This document shows, piece after piece, positions 47,815 to 57,050 of a DNA stretch of 64,000 nucleotides. This DNA is from Meandrina meandrites (Eukaryota; Cnidaria; Anthozoa; Scleractinia; Meandrinidae). The stretch lies in assembly GCA_963693305.1 (NCBI GenBank), contig OY855915.1, forward strand, positions 9,953,107-10,017,106, given 5' to 3'. Both the position numbers and the translations under genes were made by a program. Every line of letters begins with the position of its first letter. Positions within the stretch are counted from its first letter, which is position 1. The notes under the pieces are model-generated. The model was not told the origin of the DNA. It did no database searches and was given only the letters and a program-made list of their open reading frames with translations.

Positions 47815-47861
47815 TAAATCGGCCATTTGTATGAGTCAAGATAAGTAGTTTATCGTCGTAT
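47815..47861 (+). repeat. 47-bp direct repeat, right copy
   Basis: Identical to 46385-46431. Confidence 0.9.
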
Positions 47862-48209
47862 GGAAAATAGTATAAAACAAGCTCATCAAGCAGAGCACCC
47901 CAGTATCACTCGCTGTCTTCTTAATAGAACTTAATTATAAAGGTAAATACACTACGTATGGACAAAACACGGCGGCGGTACATGTTTATCTAATTTAAAT
48001 TTTAGATGTGAAGAAAAGTAAACAGCACTTAGCTACCCGCGGGAAAAGAACCACCTAAAAGATAGATCCAAATTCGTTATAAATTATTAAAGAAGTAAAA
48101 GTATCTCTATAAGTTCCTATCTACAATAAGCGGATGATATCTATTCGTTTTCCAATATTATTATCGACTCTCACTCCGAACTTTAAAACCCTCGGGAATT
48201 AATTGTGAC

Positions 48210-48820
48210 CAGCCGTGTCACGCAATTGTTCACGGCACTTCAAACAACAGATTTTCGGCAAAAATAGTGATAAACACAGGCCAAAGCGGGCCACTGAAAA
48301 CCATCTCCCCAGAGATTTTTTTTGATATTATAGCAGATGGGTGTATAGTTTACCCATAGAAAGTATTTTTACGATATTTAAAGTTATCGCCCATAGAAAA
48401 AAATGGCAATGTTTTACTGCATAATTTCGCTTGCGGCACATTTGCAAATTTAGCCTGTCAGTTTTGGCTCGTTTCGGGCTCAAAACTATTCCCGATTTGT
48501 TTTATTTTTCGCTCAGTCATACAATGAAGACCTGAAAAGATTATAAATATCATTGAAAGATTCATAAACAGCTGTAGTATAATGTGCGAGACGATCAAAG
48601 TTTCACCAAATTCAGTCTAACCGGAAGTGGATTTTGAGCCCAAACGGAGCGAAATCGTTTTTTGCATATTTCTACGAAAGGAAGCTGTATCAGGACAAAC
48701 TAACTGCAGTCCGTTTAGTTTCTCACTAGGACCTATCTTTGTGCAAAATATGAGCGAAATCTATTTTTCGACTTGTGCCGCCGAAATTTGATTTTAGTCG
48801 ACTTTTATAGAAAGCGGCAC
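48210..48820 (-). repeat. Right TIR of E2
   Basis: Inverse of 43730-44332. Confidence 0.8.
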
Positions 48821-48959
48821 TTAAGCCTGAATTTATTTAAACAATCTAAAATAAAACACCCAGACAAAGAATTCTGAATTAAGAATTCAGGGATTAAGCC
48901 AAAAAAAAATATTTGGTGTCAGAGATTTTATGTTGTTTAATGTAAATATTGTAAAGCAT

Positions 48960-49690
48960 AAATGTAAAGTTTAATTCCCAATGAAACACCTGGAGAAAGA
49001 ATTCTCACAGAGCTGCAGCCTGAAAAGACCAAGCTGCTCTGCTGCTTCAGGGATAAAGCCAAACAATATTTCGTCAAAAAGTTATTTCAATTAATGCTTT
49101 TTAAAAATGTTTTAATCCTGAATTTAAGTTCCCAATGAAACACCTGGAGAAAGAATTCTCACAGAGCTGCAGCCTAAAAAGACCAAGCTGCTCTACTGCT
49201 TCAGGGATAAAGCCAAACAATATTTCGTCAAATAGTTATTTCAATTAATGCTTTTTAAAAATGTTTTAATCCTGAAATTAAGACCAAGCTGCTCTGCTTC
49301 AGGGATATTTTAAGCCAAACAGCTAATGCTAAAATTCTCACAGAGCTTCAGCCTAAAAAGACCAAGCTGCTCTGCTGCTTCAGGGATTAAGCCAAACAAT
49401 ATTTGGTTTAAAAGATTTAAATTAATGTTTTTAAAAATGCTTTACTGAATCCTGAATTTAAGTTCCTAATGAAACACCTGCAGAAAGAATTCTCACAGAG
49501 CTGTGTGTGCCTGAGAAGGCTAAGCTGGTCTGTGGGTTCATATTGTTTTGGTGTCAAATATTTAAATTAATGTTTAATGTGTTCAAGCCTTAATTTATAA
49601 TATTAGTTCCCAATGAAACACCTCGAAAAAGAATCCTCATAGAGCCACAGCCTAAAATGGCTAAGGTGCTCTGTTGCTTCAGGGATTTCA
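48960..49690 (+). repeat. ~155-bp tandem array
   Basis: The phrase CCCAATGAAACACCTGGAGA recurs (near 48977, 49130, 49465, 49609, plus a partial unit near 49335) with AGCTGCAGCCT and CTGCTTCAGGGAT following. Units are diverged and one is truncated. Confidence 0.8.
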
Positions 49691-50591
49691 AAAGCCTGAA
49701 GCAGTCAAGAAACAATTTATCAATAAATGTACAACCTTGAAAATAGACCCTATTTTATTTTAGGCAACTCAATTTTGGGGTAGTATTTGCAAATGTACTT
49801 TCATTTTGGCCATGTGAGCATCTTGCAACTGTTAATTTGTAACAATTTTGTAAGTTGATACATGCACAATGCACGAACTATGGCACAACATACTAATAAA
49901 TGGTGGTGACTGAAGCACTAGCATTAAAAAGAGAATGATGATGACTTTCATTTCTATGTCGTCGTTTACCAAACAGTCAACATCACATCTCAGTCGTGTG
50001 AAATTTTGGATTTGCAGCGTGACTTCTAGTAAGATGGCCCAGCGGCGTTTTGAATAAAATGGCGGGAATCACACTCTTCCCACAATTTCATTGATAGATG
50101 TGAATATGTAAGTCTCGGACCATATGGAACTCCACTTAATCGCGTAATTTATCGCCTGCTGGATTTTCCCTCGCTAGCGCTTTGGCCAGAATACGAAAAG
50201 AGGGGAAACAATGTCCCTCGCCGATCGACTTTCGCGCAATATTTGCGATCGAGTAGATCGCAGATTGATACTTCCACGATAACATCTACAAACAGGTCTC
50301 TGTGCTGGCTACGGTTTTAAATTCATTCTGTAAGACAATTCATTCGAAACGCCTTACCGATTTGTAGTCTTACAAAGCGAAGGTTCGAACACTTTGTGAC
50401 GAAATGACTCACATGCCGCCATTCGTTCGCCTTGGCGCTCACTCTTGCTTCCCCTATTATTAGTTATTAGATATTCGCACCGCATGATCATCTTCCATAA
50501 ATGTCCAGATTATCTGGTCTTCTTCTATTACTCGCGCTGTGACATTCGCGGCACCACAATTACCGCAAAGTACAGGGTCATGACAGATCGC
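49691..50591. other. No gene recognised
   Basis: Mixed sequence between the tandem array and the MITE; no open frame with domain content. Confidence 0.4.
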
Positions 50592-51283
50592 TAAAGGCTG
50601 GTTCACACTAGCGACGGTATCGCAAGCGGAGTCGGAATCGGAAACGTAAGGAGCGTTACGATCCAGTGTAAATCAAAAAACGCAATCGGAAGCGGAGTCG
50701 GAAGATCGACGGAATCGGAGTCAGAAGGATCAGAAGAGTTTCTTTTTCTTCCGACTCCGCTTCTGCTTCCGTCGCTTCCGATCCAGTGAGAACAAGGTGA
50801 ACGGAATTGCAAGCGAAAGCGGAATTATCAGCAAACCAAAAAACTATGTAGAGGTGTGTGTTATATTTTATTTCATGCATCTGGGACGCCGAACAAGCTT
50901 GTAAAGCATTCGAAATCACTTTAAAACTGACAACATACCGAAAGAAGCCAGAAGAGCTCTCTGTCTGACGTACGAAGTTCTCTCACAAGGTTGCAAATTC
51001 CCCTTGACTTTTCCTTTTTAAAAATACTCCACGTACCCACAACCTCCTTCTTTGGTTTCGTTGCAGACGTCTTCTTCGTCGCATGAGAATAAAAAACAAA
51101 AGCAGCGATCTCTCGTCATCTCCCGGTTCCGCCATCGTAAATGTTTACAAATGAAAGCGAGGTTTACGCTGAAAGCGAGGCTTACGATTCCGCTTCAGTC
51201 GTGCCAATTCACAATAGATCATAACTTTCTTCCGATTCCGACTCCGCTTCCGTCGCTTCAGTCGCTAGTGTAAACCAGGCTTA
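50592..51283. mobile_element. 692-bp MITE with GGTTCACACTAGCGAC-type ends
   Basis: Left end TAAAGGCTGGTTCACACTAG and right end a near inverse (CTAGTGTAAACCAGGCTTAA). Both ends continue into AAGCGGAGTCGGAATCGG-type words, and the left half carries a further internal inverted pair around 50740. No coding content. Confidence 0.75.
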
Positions 51284-51363
51284 AAACCGCCCAACACCTT
51301 TGACCGGAAATTAGAACCCATACCCTGCTGCGAATTTCAGAGTCGCATAAAGCTGGTCATGTG

Positions 51364-51610
51364 ACTTAGAAAAAATTCACTATAGTGTCATGAGAGAGGG
51401 TAGAAATGTCGGCGGACCGGCCGGATGGAGTCGATCTGAGACGGATGGTGACGATCCGTCAACCGGAAGTCATTTTGCGAGAGATTTAGAAATGTTTCAC
51501 TATATCGTTAGAGGGAGGGTAGAAATGTCGTCGGATCGACCGGATGGAGTCGATCTACGATGGATGGTGACGTCCTGTCAAGCGGAAGTCATTTCGCGAA
51601 AGACTTATTA
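51364..51610 (+). repeat. Two diverged units of the 120-bp array (right of the inner insertion)
   Basis: Same orientation and order of phrases as 36060-36842 (ACTTAGAAAAAATTCACTAT, GTCAACCGGAAGTCATT) with about 10-15% differences. Confidence 0.85.
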
Positions 51611-51827
51611 GGCCATTGAAATCTTTTAATGTCATAGTTTATTGATTGTATTATAAATTAACAACCTTATATTATATTGTTTTTGGACAAGCTAACAAAA
51701 TACTTTTACCAAAGTAAAAGTAGGAAAACACGACAAAAGTTATTTCGCTTATAAATGAAATACATATGGTTTAATCTGAAAGAGCACGTTTATTCGAGGA
51801 CATAAATTTCAGTATTTTTTTGTTAAT

Positions 51828-52071
51828 TTAAATGTGTATTTTAACTGAAACTCTTTTAGTTATCAATAAAATGTTGTGGTGTCTTGTTAACCCGGGTGAA
51901 TCATTGTTTTGTTTTGGTTGCAACGAAACTGTATTTTGTGTATCAACTTCCTTCCAAAGATCATGTCGTTTGGTTTCCAAGGTGGCGAACAAGAGAAAAG
52001 CCTCTTCCAGGCGCCTCCTATCCATTTTCTTGCGTAGATGGAGCAGCTCAGTCAAATTATCTGCTGTCTCT
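51828..52071 (-). CDS. Possible downstream exon of the CxC5-type gene
   Basis: A frame of about 80 codons begins right after a TTTTATTTAG acceptor-like site (minus strand) and encodes a helical, charged segment (LTELLHLRKKMDRRRLEEAF) ending at a stop. It lies about 420 bp downstream of the donor that closes the CxC5 exon. Another coding-like stretch between them (around 52330-52410, minus) may be a further exon. No domain is recognised, so this is tentative. Confidence 0.3.
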
Positions 52072-52492
52072 CTAAATAAAACAAATAAGACAACATTAAA
52101 CACATCTATCACCAGACTATTGCAAAATTGCATTTATAATACAAGAAAATAGCATAAAGGACCTGGTGAACGTAGCTGAATCAAGTGTTTCTTGCAGGTG
52201 TAATGTGTTCTTCAAAATTCTCAAGTACTTTTGTAACACAACAGTACCGGAGGAAAATATAATAGAATTATTTAAAAAGTTGACCATAGATATAATGAGT
52301 AATTTCATTTATTTAAACATGAAATTTGAAAACGATTTGGCCTTTCTTTTTGCCAGAACCCAGTTTCCTTCCACTGCAAGTTTGAAAGCCAGCACTTCCA
52401 ATGCGGGCAATAAGAGTGTTTCAATTATATACATGTATGACACTTGATAATTTATGTCAAATATAAAACCAGTAATATTTAACTGTACTTAC

Positions 52493-53109
52493 TTCTTTAA
52501 CCTTTTAACTTTTGGTTGATCATCGCCTCTAGCTGTTGAAACATAACCAAATCGCCGGTTGAATGATGCAGCATAAGTGCTGAAGGGCAATGCTCCAAGA
52601 TACAACAAATTAGAATAATCACGAAGCAGATCAACTTCAAAAGCAGTGTCCTCGGTTGATTGCAAATAGTCTAACTGCAGAGTTCCTTTCGTGAAATGCT
52701 TCTCGCCGTCCCTTGTCCAAAATCCGTAATGTTCGTATACTTTACATTTACGGCACAGCTTCGTAATCCTTGACCCAAGGAAAGTTCCACGGTGGAGGCT
52801 GTATATGACAATGGGATGTGGTTTGTTGTCGACAACCAAGGCCCTACAACACTGTCTACATTTCTCTTCGTTAGACAAGAGAACTGCCGCCATTGGCTGG
52901 GCTAAATTCACCGTAACGTCGTGAAATTCACGAAAGAGCTCCTTGTCTGAAGTAAGAAGGCGTGGATGGAAATACATAATACTTTCTGCTTCGGCGACAA
53001 ACTCCTCCACAGCTCCCGAATCCGACGACATCACCTCTCCTTGATTGCTCCCTTCATCCTCCTTATAAACGAACCGTTTCACCGCGGAAGTTAAATGAAA
53101 CACTTTCAA
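52493..53109 (-). CDS. CxC5-type cysteine-cluster protein, probably KDZ transposase-associated
   Basis: An exon of about 205 codons starting MKVFHLTSAVKRFVYKEDEG and closing at a GTAAGT donor (52492-52487). A zinc-binding cluster of the CxC5 kind is visible: CRQCCRALVVDNKPHP, then YSLHRGTFLGSRITKLCRKC and KVYEHYGFW, followed by a conserved helical block (LLRDYSNLLYLGALPFSTYA...RRFGY). This matches, from memory, the N-terminal cysteine-cluster domain of KDZ (Kyakuja-Dileera-Zisupton) transposases of animals. The catalytic KDZ domain was not found downstream. The gene sits near one end of an element with 9-bp target duplication, which fits. Confidence 0.55.
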
Positions 53110-53142
53110 AAATGCACTCCCGAAAATCTCGATTCTTTTCTT

Positions 53143-53255
53143 AGCCTGCGAGCAGGCTCACCTTTGGGCGCTTCCGCACCAGACTCCTGCCCGCCAGATC
53201 GCTCCCTCGCAGATCACTCGTGCGTGTGACCCAAAGGTGAGCCTGCTCGCAGGCT
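53143..53255. repeat. 113-bp fold-back (AGCCTGCGAGCAGGCTCACC)
   Basis: Each terminus is itself a palindrome (AGCCTGCGAGCAGGCT) and the two ends are inverse over ~26 bp ending CCCAAAGGTGAGCC. It lies just upstream of the CxC5 start codon. Confidence 0.85.
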
Positions 53256-53375
53256 AGATTTTTCTTAGCTACTCAAGATTAGGGTTGCGTTCTCCTATCG
53301 TCGAACGCAATAAACATGACCTCTTGTAAGTAATTTTTCTCGCGTCTCGTTGCTCCGCATCAGGGCTTTAGCGTC

Positions 53376-54110
53376 AATCAAAATGAAAGTTAAATTACGG
53401 CTGCATTCTATTACAACGAGGTATCTATTTACTTCATTCGCTTCGTTGTTGTTAGGTTGTTTGTCTCATGTGACGTTGTTCGGCAACTCCGCTTTATCGT
53501 ACATCAAAATGAATGTTTACGGCTGCATTCTTTTAGAACGCGGTATATACACATGTACTTTACTCGCTTGCGCTTTATTACGCATTTAGATTGTTTGTCT
53601 CGTGCGTCGTTGTTCGGTAACTCCGCTTTATCGTACATCAAAATGAATGTTTACGGCTGCATTCTTTTAGAACGCGGTATATACACATGTACTTTACTCG
53701 CTTGCGCTTTATTATGCATTTAGATGTTTGTCTCGTGCGTCGTTGTTCGGCAACTCCGCTTTATCGTACATCAAAATGAATGTTTGCGGCTGCATTCTAT
53801 AGAACGAGGTATATACACATGTACTTTACTCGCTTGCGCTTTATTACGCATTTAGATTGTTTGTCTCGTGCGTCGTTGTTCAGCAACTCCGCTTTATCGT
53901 GCATCAAAATGAATGTTTGCGGCTGCATTCTTTTAGAACGAGGTATATACACATGTACTTTACTCGCTTGCGCTTTATTACGCATTTAGATTGTTTGTCT
54001 CGTGCGTCGTTGTTCGGCAACTCCGCTTTATCTTGCATCAAAATGAATGCTTGCGGCTGCATTCTTTTAGAACGAGGTATATACACATGTACTTTATTCG
54101 CTTGGGCTTT
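53376..54110 (+). repeat. ~133-bp tandem array, six units
   Basis: ATCAAAATGAATGTTT recurs near 53376, 53507, 53638, 53772, 53905 and 54038. A related array of the same period lies at 59260-60010. Open frames across it (53457-53723, 53857-54360 and others) come from the repeat. Confidence 0.9.
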
Positions 54111-54159
54111 ATTGCGCTGTTTGCGGCAGTATATCGCTTGGTTGTCCGGCAGCAAAAAA

Positions 54160-54475
54160 GATCGCGAAGTTGCTGTCATTCGCGAACTGCCACGGATCGA
54201 TTTCGCTGTGATGGGTCGTGACGACCCGAGTCGGATCGTCACGATCCGCCGAAATATTCAGGGTGCACGGTGTCTTGACAAGTTCACTTCCGGTGATAGA
54301 ATCCATTTCCGTTTAACTGTCTCGCGAAATGACTTCCTGTTGACGGGTCGACTTTTCTAAGGACGGGTCGTAACGATCCGTGACGGATCGTACAATATTG
54401 GCGATCCGGCGATCCGTGTCGGGTCGTCAACCCCTTTGACGATCCGTTACAGATCGGGTGTATTGGACATGGGTG
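54160..54475. repeat. Right subterminal region and TIR of the KDZ-like element
   Basis: Dense GATCCGT/ACGGATC and GGGTCGT words in both orientations, one inverted copy of the 120-bp unit core (GACTTCCTGTTGACGGGTCG), and the terminal GGGTGTATTGGACA. Such clustered short motifs are typical transposase binding regions. Confidence 0.7.
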
Positions 54476-54714
54476 CGCAAAATGGCTTGTATCTTTTCAG
54501 CCCCTTTTTCCGCGGCTTTTTCCGCGGCTTTTTCCACCACTTTTTTCGAGGCTTCTTTTGCAGCTCTCTCCAAGGCCTGGCGGGCTTTTTCTTTGGTGGC
54601 GTGCTTTGTGAGCCGCCTTCCTATGGCCATTAGGGTGTCTCTAACAACCCCCGTACCTTTGTGTTTGTATGTGCGGCGCGTCGTAATATCTCGTCCACTC
54701 GCTCGGATGGTTCA
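54476..54714 (-). pseudogene. Lys/Ala-rich Polinton protein, 5' part
   Basis: Starts at ATG 54714 (MNHPSEWTRYYDAPH), preceded by AAGTATAAGG, and after a frame change near the C5 run (54643-54647) continues as a repetitive basic helix (ALERAAKEASKKVVEKAAEK). It is cut at CGCAAAATG by the KDZ-like element and resumes at 36003. The Ala/Lys/Glu heptad pattern predicts a long helix or coiled coil. Function unknown; position directly before the capsid gene suggests a virion or core component. Confidence 0.65.
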
Positions 54715-54738
54715 TAGCTCCTTATACTTACGTGAAAA

Positions 54739-55504
54739 TTATTTTTCTTCTTCGATGATGATGCTTAAAGCCACGTCTTGGTCATTCAGATCTATAATGT
54801 TGTTGCGCCCGTCCGTGATCTTTATGTTTATTGAATTGATTTTATTTTTGTTCACCGGGTGCCACAGGAGGCGGCGGGGCTCTTTTGAAAAGGGGTAGCT
54901 GACGGCGAGTTCAGCGGTTGAAAAAGAAAACATTACGTAACCCACGATATTGTCCACGGCCCTTGAAATGAGGTCACAATGGATGTAGATCCAGTCGACG
55001 CCTCTTGTTATATTTGGCACGCGGTAGCCCCTATTGTTCGCCCCGTCTATTGTTTTCTTGTCATAACCCAGCAGCGCAGCAAATTCCCCTTCGCTTAGGT
55101 CAAGCTCGTAGCCGTCCTGCAACAAAATGACCGCCCGATACGTTGTGGTGTGAAAATACAGCTGGAAAATAAACTTGGAGTCCTCTTTCGATGGATCCAC
55201 TCTTCCGATAAGCGCCTGAATGGTGGTGTTTAGGCCTTTGTAATCATACATTCCGTCCGGAATAGTCACGGTTTTCCAGTTCTCAGTTTTTTTCCGCCAT
55301 TTGAACTCGTTGTTTTTGTACCGTTTCGCGATGTTGTACCACGAATAAGACATGGATATCAGCTCATTTAACGCCGCTTTGTACTTTTTGAAGGGGGCCA
55401 AAATGATCGGGGGGGTCAAAATTGGTTGTAAAGTCATGTGACCGGCTGTAGGAGTTGTTTTGTTTGGCCAGCTGCGAGTCGAGCAACAGGTTGAAATGGG
55501 CCAT
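54739..55504 (-). pseudogene. Polinton penton (minor capsid) protein, one frameshift
   Basis: Single-jelly-roll vertex protein of the predicted capsid. The start is placed at ATG 55504 (MAHFNLLLDSQLAK) because TATTATATAAGC directly precedes it. A frame change at the G7 run 55409-55415 leads into the long frame with family-typical stretches: TIPDGMYDYKGLNTTIQALI, ELDLSEGEFAALLGYDKKTI, PNITRGVDWIYIHCDLISRA, VSYPFSKEPRRLLWHPVNK and a final DVALSIIIEE. The stop lies 25 bp before the start of the Lys/Ala-rich gene. Confidence 0.8.
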
Positions 55505-55506
55505 GC

Positions 55507-56382
55507 TTATATAATATTACTCAAAATTTTGTGGGCTTCTTTTTCTGTTATTTCATTTTGCCTTACCAGCACCCCCAATATCTGCTTGACCTGTTTTTTC
55601 AGCTTCAGTGAAGTGTTGCCAGCATTTATCATCGCCAAGCTTATGTGTAGCCTGTCAACCAAAGCGTTTGGATCAACACTTCCGCTTCCTTCCATTTCCC
55701 AGTCGGGTTCCTGTTCTTGAAGAGAAGCTGGGGGCACGCTCTGTTTATTCCCTTTTCTCCTTTCAAGAATTTCTTCTCTTGCCTTTTTTATGTCTGCCAA
55801 TGTGTAGCCGTGGAATTTTGATTTTTTGCTTTTTACAACATAGCCAGGATTGTCTTTATTTTTTGTTAACGTGCTGCTCAGTGTCTGCAGGTCAACTGAC
55901 TCTGAACCCTTGATACCTGGTTCTTTTGGTGACCCCCATTTGCCACGTTCGCCTGGTTGCTCTTCTCCTTCCTCTTCTTCCATTTCTTCCTCTTCAGCCA
56001 AAGGTGGTAACGGTGTTGATGTTGGTGATGGTGGTGTTGATGTTGGTGATGGTGATGGTGGTAGTGGTGGTGATGGTGATGGTGGTGGTGATGGTGATGG
56101 TGGTGGAGTTTCCGCATCCGGTTTAAAATCTTCGTCGAAAGGGTTGTTTAAGTCAAAATCCTCCATACCATAGTCTGGAACCTCCTCTTCCTCTTCTTTT
56201 GGTGCCGCCTCTTCTTGACGTTTGTCAAGCCGCGATGTGATCGGTTTGAACAACTCCTCACCTGATAGCTGGCTAAACTCTTTATTGATTTTGTTCTTTT
56301 TTATTGCCGCGAGGATGTTGTCGTTCTGCTGCTCAACTTTAGCCTTTTCGTTGACAAGTTTTCGCCACCTTTTCATCGACAT
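55507..56382 (-). CDS. Acidic, Pro/Ser-rich Polinton conserved protein
   Basis: A 291-residue intact frame starting MSMKRWRKLVNEKAKVEQQN. It has an N-terminal charged helix, an acidic stretch (EEEEEVPDYGMEDFDLNNPF), a low-complexity Pro/Ser/Thr linker around residues 92-125, a Lys-rich helix (HGYTLADIKKAREEILERRK) and a C-terminal hydrophobic helical pair (LHISLAMINAGNTSLKLKKQ). The layout suggests a scaffold or minor virion protein between ATPase and penton; this is inference. It is divergent to the ATPase, sharing a TATATATA box, and ends 2 bp before the penton ATG. Confidence 0.6.
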   Translation of the reverse strand: MSMKRWRKLVNEKAKVEQQNDNILAAIKKNKINKEFSQLSGEELFKPITSRLDKRQEEAAPKEEEEEVPDYGMEDFDLNNPFDEDFKPDAETPPPSPSPPPSPSPPLPPSPSPTSTPPSPTSTPLPPLAEEEEMEEEEGEEQPGERGKWGSPKEPGIKGSESVDLQTLSSTLTKNKDNPGYVVKSKKSKFHGYTLADIKKAREEILERRKGNKQSVPPASLQEQEPDWEMEGSGSVDPNALVDRLHISLAMINAGNTSLKLKKQVKQILGVLVRQNEITEKEAHKILSNII

Positions 56383-56412
56383 ATGTTTGCGTTATATATA
56401 TCAATCAAAAAA
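56383..56412. promoter_or_regulatory. Bidirectional TATA box between ATPase and acidic-protein genes
   Basis: GTTATATATATCAATC occupies the 30-bp gap between divergent start codons (56382 minus, 56413 plus). This is the second such shared promoter in the element. Confidence 0.6.
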
Positions 56413-57047
56413 ATGAAAATTCCAAATTACGACCCCAGTTTAACTGCAAAAAGTAATTACAAGCAAGGCCACCCTTGTATACCATCAGATACCTTTCGGA
56501 TGCTAATTTGTGGGCCGAGCAACTCTGGTAAAACAAATATTCTTTTGCATATGCTTTACAAGTTGTTGGCCTACGACAAAATTTACCTTTGCGCAAAAAA
56601 CCTGCATCAAGACAAGTACCAATACATGATTGATGATTTTGACAAAAGAGTCAATCCTGTGACTGGCTATAATGTTATCGAGGGCGCTCATGATGTTATT
56701 CCTCTTGAGGTGCTGCCCACTGACAACCAAAAAATTGTAATTTTCGATGACATGGTTTGTGAAAACAATCAAAGGGATATTATTGAATATTTTATCAACG
56801 GACGCCACCGCAATTGTAGCGTCATTTATCTTTCTCAAAGCTATTTTAAGGTCCCAAAAAACATCCGAGATAATTGTAGCCACTTTTGTGTTTTCGGCTT
56901 TCTTCCCAGAGAAAATAACCGTATTGCCGATGAATTGGGAATTGACAGAGAGCTGCTTGAAAGAGCCACGAATGCGAAATATTCTTTTTTATACCACGAC
57001 CGGCCAAAAAAAAACACACGCAAAAAAATTTTGATGAAGACATATAG
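56413..57047 (+). pseudogene. FtsK/HerA-type DNA-packaging ATPase, one frameshift near the 3' end
   Basis: Motor that would pump Polinton DNA into the capsid. Start chosen at MKIPNYDPSLTAKSN (56413), after the shared TATA box. Walker A is GPSNSGKTN (residues 34-42) and Walker B is IVIFDDMV (about 108-115), followed by YLSQSYFKVPKNIRDNCSHF, the sensor-like block of this family. The frame as read continues to 57255 through the collagen-repeat DNA; that extension is almost certainly caused by a one-base indel in an A run near 57022-57028, because the alternative frame reaches TAG at 57045-57047, 3 bp before the next ATG. Expected length is about 211 residues. Confidence 0.85.
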
Positions 57048-57050
57048 AAG

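Larger units (their letters stand above)
44333..48209. other. Interior of E2, no gene recognised
   Basis: Frames at 44792-45124, 45033-45579 and 46666-47052 show no domain; those at 45033-45579 run through the tandem array and are open on both strands. Confidence 0.5.
43730..48820. mobile_element. 5.1-kb TTAA-flanked long-TIR element (E2)
   Basis: TTAA at 43726-43729 and 48821-48824. Outer ends GTGTGCCTTTCTA and, inverted, GTGCCGCTTTCTA; TIRs of ~0.6 kb (43730-44332, 48210-48820). The subterminal block AAGTCGAAAAATNGATTTCG resembles that of E1, so both belong to one superfamily. The interior holds a ~59-bp array and a 1.4-kb ATCAAT-rich element but no transposase. The frame at 46666-47052 (128 codons, hydrophobic) has no recognisable family. 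Confidence 0.8.
36843..51363. mobile_element. ~14.5-kb inner insertion in the 120-bp array
   Basis: Interrupts the array: seven units lie to the left and two diverged units in the same orientation to the right. Its ends are inverted over ~28 bp (ATGACGAGCTTTATGCGACT and its near inverse at 51337-51363). It contains the two ~5-kb TTAA elements, a ~155-bp tandem array and a MITE, but no recognised gene. The ends and element type are tentative. Confidence 0.45.
36004..54475. mobile_element. KDZ-like DNA transposon, 18.5 kb with nested insertions (about 4 kb net)
   Basis: Short TIR with core TGTCCAATACACCCG near both ends, subterminal regions crowded with GATCCGT/ACGGATC words, and a 9-bp target duplication. 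A minus-strand gene with a CxC5-type cysteine cluster (52493-53109) is the only recognisable coding part. Without the inner 14.5-kb insert it would be about 4 kb. The full KDZ catalytic domain was not found, so this copy is likely defective. A related end occurs at 58731. Confidence 0.65.

Noticed and set aside
53857..54360. 167-codon frame in the 133-bp array
   Set aside because: It is the repeat translated and overlaps an equally long opposite-strand frame; it has no domain.
55850..56173. Val/Gly-rich plus-strand frames and a His-rich minus frame opposite the acidic Polinton gene
   Set aside because: Shadows of the Pro/Ser/Thr low-complexity linker of the minus-strand gene.
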